NCBI GenBank assembly: GCA_934489895.1
Contig: CAKSST010000005.1
Location: 1-64,000, forward strand
Direction of reading: 5' to 3'
Length of the DNA stretch: 64,000 bases
Source: an uncultured Eubacteriales bacterium
Lineage (GTDB): Bacteria; Bacillota; Clostridia; Oscillospirales; Acutalibacteraceae
The first letter of the stretch is position 1. Each line of letters opens with the position of its first letter. Made by a program: the position numbers and the translations under genes. Below are positions 49,784 to 57,215 of the stretch, piece by piece. The notes below the pieces were generated by a model, which was given only the letters and a program-made list of their open reading frames with translations, had not been told where the DNA came from and did not search any database.

Positions 49784-51745
49784 TTATTGTTTTCCCTCTT
49801 TTAATTTTGCTATTCTGTCACGCAGGTACGCCGCTTGCTCAAATTCCAACATAGCTGCCGCCTGCTTCATTTGCTTGGAAAGCCTTGTAATAAGCTCTTC
49901 CCTGTCTTTTTTTGAAAGCTTTGAATCAGACGCGTCGTCAACCTTTTTACCCATACCGATAACATCGTGTATTTCCTTGATAACGGTTTTGGGTACTATA
50001 CCGTTTTGTTTATTATACGCCTGCTGAATAGTGCGTCTGCGTTCGGTCTCGGTTATGGCATATTCCATAGAAGGCGTTACGGTATCGGCATACATTATAA
50101 CACAGCCCTGAGCATTTCTTGCCGCACGGCCTATTGTTTGTATAAGCGAGGTACCGCTGCGCAAAAAGCCTTCCTTGTCTGCATCAAGTATTGCCACAAG
50201 GGATACCTCAGGCAAGTCAAGTCCCTCACGCAGCAGGTTTATACCGACAAGCACATCAAACTTACCTTGACGTAAGTCACGTATTATTTCCATACGCTCA
50301 ACCGTATCAATACCGTGATGCATATAACGCACCTTAATATTGGCTTCTGCTAAAAAGTCGGTTAAGGCTTCTGCCATTTTTTTGGTTAAAGTGGTCACGA
50401 GTACACGCTCGTTCTTTGCGGTGCGTATATTAATCTGCGATATTAAATCATCAATTTGTCCCTCAACGGGCTTTACAATAATCTGCGGGTCAACAAGCCC
50501 TGTAGGACGTATCACCTGCTCAACCGTTTGAGCAGCCTTACTCTGCTCTAACATACCGGGGGTGGCAGAAACAAATACAGCCTGATTGATTTTACTGTAA
50601 AACTCATCAAAATCCAAGGGACGATTATCATAAGCGCTTGGCAATCGAAAGCCGTAATCTACAAGATTTTTCTTTCTTGCCTTATCGCCGCCGTACATAC
50701 CGCGCGCCTGAGGCAACGAAACGTGTGACTCATCCACAAACAATACAAAATCGTCAGGAAAATAATCAATAAGCGTAAACGGCTTACTGCCGGGCGGACG
50801 GCGTGAAAGCACTCGGGAATAGTTTTCAACACCTTTACAGGTACCAATCTCGCGCAGCATTTCAATATCGTATTCCGTACGCTGACGTATACGCTGTGCT
50901 TCAATCAGCTTACCCTGCTCTGTGAACAATTTTACCTGCTCCTCCATTTCGGCGCGGATTTCATCGATAGCATCTGTCATTTTATCAGGCGGAACAATAT
51001 AATGCGACGCAGGATATATTGCAACATGCGGTACGGTCAATTTTGCTTTGCCCGTTACCACATTTATTTCACTTAAACGGTCAATTTCATCACCAAAAAA
51101 CTCTATGCGCAAAGCGGTTTCGTTTGCATAGGCGGGATAAACCTCAACAACGTCACCGCGCACGCGGAATTTATTACGCGTAAAATTGACATCGTTACGT
51201 TCGTACTGCAAATCAACAAGTCGGCGAAGCAGCCTGTCCCGCTCCATATGCATACCGCAACGCAGTGAAATAACCATACTGCGGTAATCTATAGGGTTAC
51301 CAAGGCTATAAATACAGGAAATGCTTGCAACAATAATAACATCACGGCGCTCTGACAGAGCGCAGGTAGCAGAGTGCCTCAATTTATCAATTTCATCATT
51401 TATTGATGAATCCTTTTCAATATAAGTATCAGTTCCCGGTATATACGCTTCGGGCTGATAATAGTCGTAATAGGAAACAAAATATTCCACCGCATTTTCC
51501 GGGAAGAATTCGCGGAACTCCGAGCAAAGCTGTGCGGCGAGTGTTTTATTGTGAGCGAGAACTAATGTCGGGCGGTTTACATTCGCGATAATATTTGCCA
51601 TAGTAAAGGTCTTGCCCGAGCCGGTCACACCCAGCAAAACCTGCTCTTTTAAGCCGTTTTTGATACCTTCGGTTAACTTCTTTATAGCTTCAGGCTGATC
51701 ACCTGTCGGCTTGTATTTCGAATGTAAAATAAACGTATCCGGCAC
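49784..51745 (-). CDS. uvrB: Excinuclease ABC subunit B (full-length)
   Basis: This 653-residue helicase-like repair protein has Walker A GVTGSGKTFT (about residues 40-49), the beta-hairpin YYDYYQPEAYIP, DESHVSLPQ (DEAD-type box), the helicase motifs TIGRAARNAQG, and a C-terminal UVR domain (LSKQMKQAAAMLEFEQAAYLRDRIAKLK). The start is a GTG at 51745 after AGGAGTGAGAAC. An in-frame extension of 30 codons upstream to 51835 is open. Its 5' 206 bases after codon 23 are nearly identical to a fragment at 51952-52157, and no clear promoter lies between the two copies. Confidence 0.96.
   Translation of the reverse strand: MPDTFILHSKYKPTGDQPEAIKKLTEGIKNGLKEQVLLGVTGSGKTFTMANIIANVNRPTLVLAHNKTLAAQLCSEFREFFPENAVEYFVSYYDYYQPEAYIPGTDTYIEKDSSINDEIDKLRHSATCALSERRDVIIVASISCIYSLGNPIDYRSMVISLRCGMHMERDRLLRRLVDLQYERNDVNFTRNKFRVRGDVVEVYPAYANETALRIEFFGDEIDRLSEINVVTGKAKLTVPHVAIYPASHYIVPPDKMTDAIDEIRAEMEEQVKLFTEQGKLIEAQRIRQRTEYDIEMLREIGTCKGVENYSRVLSRRPPGSKPFTLIDYFPDDFVLFVDESHVSLPQARGMYGGDKARKKNLVDYGFRLPSAYDNRPLDFDEFYSKINQAVFVSATPGMLEQSKAAQTVEQVIRPTGLVDPQIIVKPVEGQIDDLISQINIRTAKNERVLVTTLTKKMAEALTDFLAEANIKVRYMHHGIDTVERMEIIRDLRQGKFDVLVGINLLREGLDLPEVSLVAILDADKEGFLRSGTSLIQTIGRAARNAQGCVIMYADTVTPSMEYAITETERRRTIQQAYNKQNGIVPKTVIKEIHDVIGMGKKVDDASDSKLSKKDREELITRLSKQMKQAAAMLEFEQAAYLRDRIAKLKEGKQ
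51471..51676 (-). repeat. Direct repeat, copy in uvrB
   Basis: These 206 bases match 51952-52157 with two differences (G/A at about 51533 and G/A at about 51653). Both cover the Walker A region of uvrB. The remaining 69 bases to each start codon (51677-51745 and 52158-52226) have clearly diverged, at protein level 6 of 22 residues. Confidence 0.9.
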
Positions 51746-51950
51746 GTTCTCACTCCTATCTTTTTCAATTATTTTCTGTAGTTTTCTCTCTATAAATTCA
51801 CTTAAAATTCGCTCGAAAAGTTGGTGAATAGGCAATTACACGAATTTAGGTCACAAATTCATTTGGTTTATATAGTGTTATTACGTGTTATTTGTGTTGA
51901 AAAGCCACTAAAAACGGTATTTTGTCACGGTTTTGGGTGCGAAACTTATA

Positions 51951-52226
51951 TTAGGAAACAAAATATTCCACCGCATTTTCCGGGAAGAATTCGCGGAACT
52001 CCGAGCAAAGCTGTACGGCGAGTGTTTTATTGTGAGCGAGAACTAATGTCGGGCGGTTTACATTCGCGATAATATTTGCCATAGTAAAGGTCTTGCCCGA
52101 GCCGGTCACACCCAGCAAAACCTGCTCTTTTAAACCGTTTTTGATACCTTCGGTTAATTTTTCAATAGCTTGTGGTTGGTCGCCTTTCGGCTTATAGCTT
52201 GAATGTAAAATAAGCTTATCAGGCAT
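51951..52226 (-). pseudogene. uvrB: Truncated uvrB N-terminal fragment
   Basis: This 91-residue frame encodes MPDKLILHSSYKPKGDQPQ, the Walker A region and ends at EYFVS followed at once by a stop. It is the first seventh of UvrB, with the damage-verification hairpin and all helicase motifs missing, so it is a broken copy. It has its own good ribosome binding site (AAGGGGCGGG) and a strong promoter at 52251-52279, better than anything in front of the intact gene. It may be transcribed together with uvrB and uvrA. Confidence 0.85.
51952..52157 (-). repeat. Direct repeat, copy in the uvrB fragment
   Basis: Partner of 51471-51676, offset 481 bases. The unique 205 bases between the repeats (51746-51950) carry the in-frame extension of uvrB and no recognisable insertion-sequence end, tRNA or promoter. 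Confidence 0.9.
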
Positions 52227-52250
52227 ATTCCCGCCCCTTTAACTATGCTT

Positions 52251-52279
52251 ATTATACGCCAATTATTCGTATAAATCAA
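52251..52279 (-). promoter_or_regulatory. Promoter of the uvrB fragment (probably of the uvrBA unit)
   Basis: On the minus strand there is a TTGATT (52274-52279), 17 bases of spacer and a TATAAT (52251-52256). No GAAC-N4-GTTC LexA core is seen within 52226-52330. Confidence 0.75.
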
Positions 52280-52327
52280 TTTGTTTTTTCTTTAAGAAAA
52301 CACTCGAAAAACTGCAAACTATAAGGA

Positions 52328-52355
52328 ATGAGTCCGGTACAAATCCCGGACTCAT
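52328..52355. terminator. Hairpin after the HTH gene
   Basis: ATGAGTCCGG (52328-52337) and CCGGACTCAT (52346-52355) pair exactly with an 8-base loop. It lies between the HTH gene and the uvrB fragment. Neither strand has a real T-run, so it is a weak terminator or structural element. Confidence 0.55.
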
Positions 52356-52414
52356 TTATAAGCGATTTAATATTTATTTTTATCTGAATTTTGGGGTACA
52401 CTTTAAATTATCCG

Positions 52415-53041
52415 TTACTTTATCGCTTGATCTTCACCATCATCTTCCTTAGGAATAAAATAACAATTATTGTTTTCCATGGCCGCAATTTTGCCCTTGG
52501 AAATAGCCTGAATTAAAACTCCTATGTCTGGTAAAATATCTTCAGGACAAACCAACTTATTATTTTTGTTTTCTATTTCATAATTGTCTAAAATAAGCCG
52601 AGCTGTCGCCGCCCTTGATTGCATGCTTGTATGGCAATGAGCCGTTAAAAGCTGAAGCAGAGCATACCAAAAGCTACCATGATTGCCAGATATAATGTAT
52701 AATAGCTGTTTCTTCTCAATGTTTGAAGAATTTTTAATCAAACAAATCAGCGCTTCCTCTAAGTCTTTATTTGCCTCATCGTTTTCGTTCTCGTCAAAAA
52801 TACAAGGGTAGAAGAATTCAAGAAAGTAATGCATAGGATTAAGTTCCAGTAGCTCGAACCATCTGACTGCCTGATACAGATTGGGGGAAGCGATTCCTTT
52901 TTCCCAATTTTGAATGGTCTTTTTTGAAACTCCGAGTCCCAAAGCCATATATTCCTGTGATTTTGCCGCGTCGGCGCGTGATTTCCACCAGATTTTTGAA
53001 AATCGAATTGCCTGTTCCACTCTTTGTTTTCCGTCATTCAT
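52415..53041 (-). CDS. XRE-family helix-turn-helix regulator with an uncharacterised C-terminal domain
   Basis: This 208-residue protein has an N-terminal HTH (about residues 25-75; AAKSQEYMALGLGVSKKTIQNWEKG is the recognition part, split here). The remaining 130 residues are mainly helical, with acidic stretches (ENENDEANKDLEEAL), and match no ligand-binding domain I know. The start at 53041 is preceded by GAGAGG. It is divergent from the 53299 gene, with 257 AT-rich bases between holding repeated TTTACCTA words, which could be its operator. Confidence 0.75.
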   Translation of the reverse strand: MNDGKQRVEQAIRFSKIWWKSRADAAKSQEYMALGLGVSKKTIQNWEKGIASPNLYQAVRWFELLELNPMHYFLEFFYPCIFDENENDEANKDLEEALICLIKNSSNIEKKQLLYIISGNHGSFWYALLQLLTAHCHTSMQSRAATARLILDNYEIENKNNKLVCPEDILPDIGVLIQAISKGKIAAMENNNCYFIPKEDDGEDQAIK

Positions 53042-53056
53042 ATAAAAATACCTCTC

Positions 53057-53069
53057 TTTACCTAGTAAA
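53057..53069. promoter_or_regulatory. Candidate operator TTTAC-CTA-GTAAA
   Basis: A 5-bp inverted repeat lies 16 bases upstream of the HTH gene start. The word TTTACCTA occurs again at 53189-53196. The two sites flank the likely divergent promoters, which suggests autoregulation. Confidence 0.3.
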
Positions 53070-53225
53070 CCCCTCGGAAATATTTTTCTACTTTTTTGTA
53101 AAAAAAAAGAAAAAAATTTCTCCTGTAAAATCATGAAAGTAAATAAAAATTTTTTTCTATTTTAATTTTTTTTTGATAAAAAAAATTGTTTACCTAAAAT
53201 TTTTAAAAAATATCACCCTAGTATC

Positions 53226-53254
53226 CTGACAAGTTTTGCTATTTAAGTTAAAAT
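53226..53254 (+). promoter_or_regulatory. Promoter of the 53299 gene
   Basis: There is a CTGACA at 53226-53231, 17 bases of spacer and a TAAAAT at 53249-53254, 44 bases before the ATG. The space 53071-53220 is made of A- and T-runs and contains nothing else that I can name. Confidence 0.6.
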
Positions 53255-53298
53255 ATTTATGCAAAGTGCAAAAAATAAAGTAAAAAGGATAATAATTT

Positions 53299-53598
53299 AT
53301 GTGGGAAATAAAAAAATTTGAGATATCGCATCATTTCAGCAAACTTGAAAATCTGCAAAGCGAAAAAACATTAACCTACTCCTTACTCTACAAAGGCGGT
53401 AACACTTTGATTAGCCTTAAGGAGACAACATCCGACAAAAAAATTTATGTTGAAAGCTGTCTTTTGCCTGAAACAGACTTTGCTTACGCCGAAAACGTTG
53501 CCGTTTTAATGTGCGAAAACTGCGTTGACATATACACGTGGAAAAACCTATTAGAAGATATTGGAATTAAATACATAGTAACCGAACCTAATGCATAA
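53299..53598 (+). CDS. Small hypothetical protein (DUF6514-like)
   Basis: This 99-residue protein has predicted beta strands (LTYSLLYKGGNTLISLKE) followed by a helix near VAVLMCENCVDIYTWKNLLEDIG. The arrangement resembles DUF6514 proteins of Clostridia, but the match is weak. A good ribosome binding site (AAAAAGGATAAT) and promoter support that it is real. It is divergent from the HTH gene and converges on the next gene, with a shared terminator. Confidence 0.55.
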   Translation: MWEIKKFEISHHFSKLENLQSEKTLTYSLLYKGGNTLISLKETTSDKKIYVESCLLPETDFAYAENVAVLMCENCVDIYTWKNLLEDIGIKYIVTEPNA

Positions 53599-53622
53599 TA
53601 AAAATTTAACACTACCCTTTTT

Positions 53623-53656
53623 AAAATACTCCCCGTCAAAATGGGGAGTATTTTTT
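53623..53656. terminator. Bidirectional terminator
   Basis: AAAATACTCCCC (53623-53634) pairs with GGGGAGTATTTT (53643-53654), followed by T-runs on the plus strand and with AAAA/TTTT ends on both. It serves the convergent genes at 53299 and 53665. Confidence 0.9.
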
Positions 53657-53664
53657 ACAAAAAC

Positions 53665-53970
53665 TCAAGCTCCGACAGATAGATTTTCTGCCATGATTAT
53701 ATGCTTTTCAAAATCTGCGTCAGTCATAGTAGCAACTCGCATAAGCACAACGGTCAACATTTTTTTCACTTCGTGGTCCGATAAATCAGACTTGTTTTGA
53801 ATTATATCCGCAGTTGAGAGCAAAACAGCCTCTCTAAATCCCCTCAAATTCTCAAAATCTCGATCTAGATTTTCGGCAATCGCGGCATTAAAATCATCAA
53901 AGGTTATTTCTCTGTATATTTTATCCTTTATCATCAGTTCAAGATTTTTTTTAAAATTAAAACGCCCCAT
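53665..53970 (-). CDS. Hypothetical helical protein
   Basis: This 101-residue protein, rich in Glu, Lys, Asp and Leu, is predicted to be entirely helical and to lack membrane segments and signal. I do not recognise it. The start ATG at 53970 follows AAAAAGGTG; a strong promoter lies at 54035-54062. It stands alone between two accessory blocks. Confidence 0.6.
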   Translation of the reverse strand: MGRFNFKKNLELMIKDKIYREITFDDFNAAIAENLDRDFENLRGFREAVLLSTADIIQNKSDLSDHEVKKMLTVVLMRVATMTDADFEKHIIMAENLSVGA

Positions 53971-54034
53971 TATTAACACCTTTTTCAAAGTACGATTTAT
54001 TGTTCGCTATATGGCACTCTATTACCTCATTGTA

Positions 54035-54062
54035 ATTATATTATAATTAAAATAATTGTCAA
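54035..54062 (-). promoter_or_regulatory. Promoter of the 53665 gene
   Basis: On the minus strand there is a perfect TTGACA (54057-54062), 16 bases of spacer and a TATAAT (54035-54040). Confidence 0.75.
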
Positions 54063-54267
54063 GAACAAATTTTGCTTTCTTACCATTTTACTGTTATAAT
54101 CTCAAGTTATATTATCTAATTGTTCATAAGGTTTTTATGTGTTTATTTCTCACATTTGGGACTTTATCTAAAAATCGCATTTATATACATCATCCCTATA
54201 AAGCATAAAATATTGTCATAATAATCTTCTTTGATTTCATCAACATTTCGTAAAGTTATCGTATGCA

Positions 54268-54408
54268 TTGACAAAAAGAAAATTAACTTGCCACGAATGT
54301 GGAAAAGCCGGATGGTGTAAGCACCGCATTATTAGACAAACATTTATCACAACTATCACAACGAAAAATAAAGACCGTCAGAGTCAAAGGAGACTTGACG
54401 GTCTTTAG
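54268..54408 (+). CDS. Possible 46-codon frame with a Cys2-like zinc motif
   Basis: The gene-poor stretch 54063-54501 contains a TTG-start open frame whose N-terminal part reads KLTCHECGKAGWCKHRII, a CxxC...CxH arrangement. No ribosome binding site is seen and its last codons run through the hairpin at 54370-54407. It may be the tail of a decayed transposon gene. The rest of 54063-54267 and 54409-54501 shows no feature. Confidence 0.2.
   Translation: MTKRKLTCHECGKAGWCKHRIIRQTFITTITTKNKDRQSQRRLDGL
54370..54407. terminator. Long hairpin in the accessory islet
   Basis: TAAAGACCGTCA (from 54370) and TGACGGTCTTTA (to 54407) pair, with an inner AGTC/GACT stem and one bulge, about 16 base pairs in all. 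It lies beyond the TnpV gene's 3' end and probably serves as a terminator of the mobile remnant. Confidence 0.6.
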
Positions 54409-54501
54409 CAATATATTGTTATTTAACGGAATATATATTGTTAAACTTTGGCGCCATAGATAGCAAACAACGAAAAGAATTTCTGCTTTTCACCGATGAA
54501 A

Positions 54502-54882
54502 TTAAAAAGTGTAAATCAAATTATTGTTTACAATTTCTGTGGCTATGCTGCGGATATTGTTCATCCGACCAACCCGCTCCATTTGATTTTCTGCTTTGAG
54601 TGTTTCGGTTACACCCTCACGCTCTGCCATCTGTTTTACCAGACGAGAAAACATTTCTTCTGCCTGCTTGTCAATGTCAACAAGGTAACCATTCAGCTTA
54701 CCGCTTGTTAGCAAACTCATATACAAAACCTTATGGTGCTGTTTTAGATATCGTGCGTATCGCTGACCCCATAAACCGACAGGCTGTTGTTCCTCAGTGG
54801 ATATGGCAATGTCAGGCAAATAATAATCGCCTTGCAGAGTATAGCTGATACCGGTTTTTTCATCATAATTATGCTTTTTCAT
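54502..54882 (-). CDS. TnpV-type transposon-encoded protein
   Basis: This 126-residue protein resembles TnpV of Tn4451/Tn4453-like clostridial elements. The typical features are YTLQGDYYLPDI near the start, GLWGQRYARYLKQHH, and the helical C-terminus with QMAEREGVTETLKAENQMERVGRMN (split here). TnpV is carried by many integrative elements; its role is unclear. No recombinase (TnpX), relaxase or terminal repeats were found, so this is a remnant. Confidence 0.75.
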   Translation of the reverse strand: MKKHNYDEKTGISYTLQGDYYLPDIAISTEEQQPVGLWGQRYARYLKQHHKVLYMSLLTSGKLNGYLVDIDKQAEEMFSRLVKQMAEREGVTETLKAENQMERVGRMNNIRSIATEIVNNNLIYTF

Positions 54883-54886
54883 AAAC

Positions 54887-55072
54887 TCACGCCTCCTTGT
54901 AGACTACCTTGAATTTCTTTTGTTTTGCTTCAATGATTTTCAGTAAAACCTCATCCTCTGCATCGGTGTACTTGCCGTTGGCGATTAGGCTGTTCCGCAT
55001 TTCATTCAGGCAGTTCACAACCACCCGCCGTTCAAAGTCATCCAACGCTATGTAATACTTCTTATCTCGCAT
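54887..55072 (-). CDS. Small conserved protein of mobile elements
   Basis: This 61-residue basic/acidic helical protein (KYYIALDDFERRVVVNCLNEMR at the start, KKFKVVYKEA at the end) is often the partner of TnpV in gut Firmicutes elements. It lies 4 bases before the TnpV gene with a GAGG-type site. Its function is unknown. Confidence 0.6.
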   Translation of the reverse strand: MRDKKYYIALDDFERRVVVNCLNEMRNSLIANGKYTDAEDEVLLKIIEAKQKKFKVVYKEA

Positions 55073-55154
55073 GTTGCAACCTCCTTTGAGTTTCTATAAC
55101 AATTGTACTCAAAGGCAGCAAAAGAGTCGAATGTACCGCTATAAACAGAAAAAT

Positions 55155-55190
55155 GGCAAGAAAAAAGAGAGAAGCGTAAAAACTTCTCTC
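55155..55190 (-). terminator. Terminator after trpB2
   Basis: On the minus strand GAGAGAAG-TTTTTACG-CTTCTCTC is followed by TTTTTTCTT. It lies 90 bases past the trpB2 stop, inside what looks like the end of the mobile remnant (55073-55279). Confidence 0.8.
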
Positions 55191-55279
55191 AATTCTCTTG
55201 CCCTTCACAATGCTCGCACCTTTAAGTCACTGTCCTTAAGGGTACGATGCCTTCGCAGTGCCTTTTTGCAGCTTTATAG

Positions 55280-56653
55280 TCAATCCACTTTAGGAAGTCT
55301 TGCTCTATAAACAGCAAGCTCATCATCGGTAGGAATATAATCGTCCATATTACCATCGTGGAATTTTTCATAAGCTATCATATCAAAATATCCTGTTCCT
55401 GTAAGACCGAACACAATAGTTTTTTCTTCGCCGGTCTCCTTGCATTTAAGAGCTTCATCAATTGCAACGCGAATTGCGTGAGAACTTTCGGGCGCGGGCA
55501 ATATGCCCTCTACCCTTGCAAAATATTCGGCAGCTTCAAACACATCGGTCTGCTTTACGCTTGTAGCTTCCATAAGTCCCTGATCATAAAGCTCTGAGAG
55601 CGTGGAACTCATACCGTGGTAGCGCAGGCCGCCAGCATGGTTAGCGGATGGAATAAAGTCACTGCCTAATGTATACATTTTGGCAAGCGGACAAACCATA
55701 CCGGTATCGCAAAAATCATAAGCATATACTCCCCTTGTAAAGCTGGGACAGGACGCGGGCTCAACCGCAATAATGCGATAATCGGCTTTTCCGCGCAGCT
55801 TTTCACCCATAAAAGGTGCGATAAGACCGCCCAGGTTAGAACCGCCGCCTGCGCATCCTATAATGATATCAGGCTTGATACCGTACTTATCAAGAGCAAT
55901 TTTTGTTTCAAGACCTATAACCGACTGATGTAAAAGTACCTGATTGAGTACGCTGCCCAATACATAGCGGTAGCCGTCACTTGTAACCGCTTTTTCCACT
56001 GCTTCGGAAATAGCACAACCAAGGCTTCCCGTTGTACCGGGGTGTTCTTCAAGAATTTTCTTGCCGACTTCGGTTTCCATTGACGGTGACGGTGTTACAG
56101 ATGCGCCGTAGGTGCGCATAACCTCCCGGCGAAACGGCTTTTGCTCATAGGAGCATTTTACCATATACACCTTGCAGTCAAGATCAAAGTAAGAGCAAGC
56201 CATAGAAAGAGCTGTACCCCATTGACCCGCTCCTGTTTCGGTGGTTACACCTTTAAGTCCCTGCTTTTTGGCGTAATATGCCTGAGCGATAGCAGAATTA
56301 AGCTTGTGGCTACCGCTGGTATTGTTACCTTCAAATTTATAATATATCTTTGCGGGAGTATCAAGCTTTTCCTCCAGGCAATATGCTCGCACTAAAGGTG
56401 AGGGACGATACATCTTATAGAAATTTAAAATCTCTTCGGGAATTTCAAAATATGCTGTATCGTTATCCAACTCCTGCATAACCAACTCTTTGCAGAATAC
56501 GCCTGAGAGTTCTTCTGCTTTCATCGTCTGATGTGTTGCAGGATTTAACAGCGGTGCCGGTTTTTGCTTCATATCGGCACGCAGGTTATACCATGCTTTA
56601 GGCATTTCGTTTTCATTGAGATAAATTTTATAAGGTATTTTTTGATTTTTCAT
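55280..56653 (-). CDS. TrpB2-type tryptophan synthase beta chain (PLP enzyme)
   Basis: This 457-residue PLP enzyme of the TrpB2 branch is longer than TrpB1 and has an N-terminal extension. The PLP lysine is in NTSGSHKLNSA (about residue 112), and the phosphate-cup GCAGGGSNLGG (about 266) and the C-terminal GLTGTGYFD are visible. It should make tryptophan from indole and serine. No trpA or other trp gene lies nearby, and the gene is controlled by a tryptophan T-box, so it may serve indole salvage. The start at 56653 has GGAGG upstream. Confidence 0.93.
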   Translation of the reverse strand: MKNQKIPYKIYLNENEMPKAWYNLRADMKQKPAPLLNPATHQTMKAEELSGVFCKELVMQELDNDTAYFEIPEEILNFYKMYRPSPLVRAYCLEEKLDTPAKIYYKFEGNNTSGSHKLNSAIAQAYYAKKQGLKGVTTETGAGQWGTALSMACSYFDLDCKVYMVKCSYEQKPFRREVMRTYGASVTPSPSMETEVGKKILEEHPGTTGSLGCAISEAVEKAVTSDGYRYVLGSVLNQVLLHQSVIGLETKIALDKYGIKPDIIIGCAGGGSNLGGLIAPFMGEKLRGKADYRIIAVEPASCPSFTRGVYAYDFCDTGMVCPLAKMYTLGSDFIPSANHAGGLRYHGMSSTLSELYDQGLMEATSVKQTDVFEAAEYFARVEGILPAPESSHAIRVAIDEALKCKETGEEKTIVFGLTGTGYFDMIAYEKFHDGNMDDYIPTDDELAVYRARLPKVD

Positions 56654-56782
56654 AGGATTATCCTCCGTATGGGTAATTATTTTTTATTTCACAGTTTTGC
56701 GTCGCACTACCCGGCGCCATCGTTTAGTTAGTAAAAACATATATAAGACCCCTTAAGTTTATATATTTTAAAGGCTTTATTA

Positions 56783-57070
56783 AACAAAAAACGTCCTTGA
56801 CAGTAAAATACAATACTGTCAAGGACGAATAATATAAACATTATCCGCGGTGCCACCTTGATTCACGGTATTACCCATGCGCTTAGCAAGATACCAACAT
56901 ATCCCCGACAACTTACGTATGCCAACACGTTGCAGAATACTTTGTGAAAAGACACATTTGACTGCACCCTCCGCGGTCCATTTGACAACTTGTTTCTTGC
57001 CCAACTTTCAGCTATGTTGGACTCTCTGTAAAGGCATTATTGCCGTTATCTCCGCTTCAACGGTTTAAAT
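56783..57070 (-). ncRNA. T-box leader with UGG (tryptophan) specifier
   Basis: The T-box core AAGGTGGCACCGCGG is at 56845-56859 (minus strand). The terminator GTCCTTGACAGTA / TACTGTCAAGGAC lies at 56793-56826, followed by a U-run. Stem I is visible: GCGG/CCGC and GGCAA/TTGTC close an internal loop whose 3' side reads AAAUGGA, with UGG at 56978-56980. It therefore senses uncharged tRNA-Trp and controls the trpB2 gene behind it. The leader lies in the 56654-57215 gap. Confidence 0.92.
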
Positions 57071-57084
57071 ATTAAGTTTATTAT

Positions 57085-57113
57085 ATTATATTCACTTTTA
57101 CATACTTTGTCAA
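57085..57113 (-). promoter_or_regulatory. Promoter of the T-box-trpB2 unit
   Basis: On the minus strand there is a perfect TTGACA (57108-57113), 17 bases of spacer and a perfect TATAAT (57085-57090). Transcription starts about 10 bases before the first T-box stem. Confidence 0.85.
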
Positions 57114-57215
57114 TAAGAAAATAAAAATATTTTTTACTTTAACTCTTTTAAATATCAAAATTTTGTATTATAATAGTATTAATATTTATTAATATTTACA
57201 TTAAGAAGTGATATT

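Noticed and set aside
53071..53220. A- and T-runs with inverted stretches, possible replication origin or cruciform
   Set aside because: Only homopolymer runs; no DnaA boxes or iterons are seen, so low complexity is the simplest explanation.
55071..55310. Open frame on the plus strand opposite the trpB2 terminator region
   Set aside because: Its end matches a frame commonly mis-called in transposon-derived DNA of gut Firmicutes. It lies antisense to the terminator and has no promoter or ribosome binding site.
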